Below are positions 63,901 through 64,000 of a DNA stretch of 64,000 nucleotides, in pieces. The translations under genes were made by a program, and so were the position numbers. Positions within the stretch are counted from its first letter, which is position 1, and every line of letters begins with the position of its first letter. Origin of the DNA: Rhabdornis inornatus (lineage: Eukaryota > Chordata > Aves > Passeriformes > Rhabdornithidae); contig VWZS01008816.1 in assembly GCA_013397075.1 (NCBI GenBank), positions 496,001 to 560,000 on the forward strand, in the 5' to 3' direction. The notes beneath the pieces were generated by a model. That model made no database searches, was not told where the DNA came from, and was given only the letters and a program-made list of their open reading frames with translations.

Positions 63901-64000
63901 GCTTAAATGGCTTGCCATTATCTTGCTGTTACTAGCCTTCATTTTACCAAATCCATACATGCCCACTCCCTTTTCACATGGCCAAATGTTATGTAAATCG

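Larger units (their letters stand above)
60645..64000 (+). other. CDH10: CDH10 intron after coding exon 8, incomplete (at least 3.4 kb)
   Basis: GT at 60645; no acceptor followed by EC5 coding sequence was found before the window end. It contains a short imperfect GTGAAATTAA tandem near 61194-61231, an AT-rich microsatellite-like patch (62628-62735), a GC-richer block of unknown origin (about 62990-63250) and an ERV-like block (about 63430-63900). Confidence 0.85.

Noticed and set aside
60645..64000. Search for the next CDH10 exon (rest of EC5 and membrane segment)
   Set aside because: No acceptor followed by EC5-like coding sequence was found; the exon must lie beyond the window.
1..64000. 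CRISPR array, operons, tRNA or rRNA genes
   Set aside because: No regularly spaced repeats, no cloverleaf or rRNA motifs seen; the DNA is clearly vertebrate nuclear.

Overview
The window is vertebrate nuclear DNA, most likely from a bird and probably a songbird. It is AT-rich, has long introns, and holds several CR1 LINE fragments with the CR1 3' ends typical of birds (reverse-oriented ends near 16239, 24637 and 45006, forward end near 42109). It also holds at least three segments that read like avian endogenous-retrovirus LTR or flank sequence. No bacterial-style gene, RNA gene or CRISPR array was seen.

The only confident gene is CDH10 (cadherin-10, a type II classical cadherin) on the + strand. 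Eight coding exons, starting with the ATG exon, lie at 15017-15394 (ATG at 15164), 38190-38484, 46814-46933, 47531-47698, 52699-52886, 56177-56430, 58020-58156 and 60523-60644. They join in frame into 505 codons with no stop: signal peptide, propeptide, RQKR processing site, EC1 to EC4 and the start of EC5. The family protein is close to 790 residues, so the rest of EC5, the membrane segment and the catenin-binding tail lie beyond base 64000. All introns have GT/AG ends, and their phases fit from exon to exon.

Layout: 1-15016 is AT-rich sequence 5' of the first coding exon. It should be at least partly intron 1, because that exon begins at a splice acceptor. Then follow introns of 22.8 kb, 8.3 kb, 0.6 kb, 5.0 kb, 3.3 kb, 1.6 kb and 2.4 kb, and the first 3.4 kb of the next intron. 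The introns hold CR1 pieces (16.2-17.0, 24.6, 29.5-30.2, 41.8-42.1 and 45.0-45.3 kb), LTR-like blocks (22.4-23.4, 53.35-53.8 and 63.4-63.9 kb), a short very GC-rich block (24.06-24.26 kb), simple repeats, and three runs of N, each next to a simple repeat. Two minus-strand stretches (19.4-21.9 and 43.1-44.0 kb) translate in places like degraded coding sequence. That signal is weak and I could not identify either.

I see no clearly novel biological system. The points most worth checking are a short upstream ORF in the CDH10 leader, the possible coding remnants in introns 2 and 3, the GC-rich island, and the rearranged CR1 copies.
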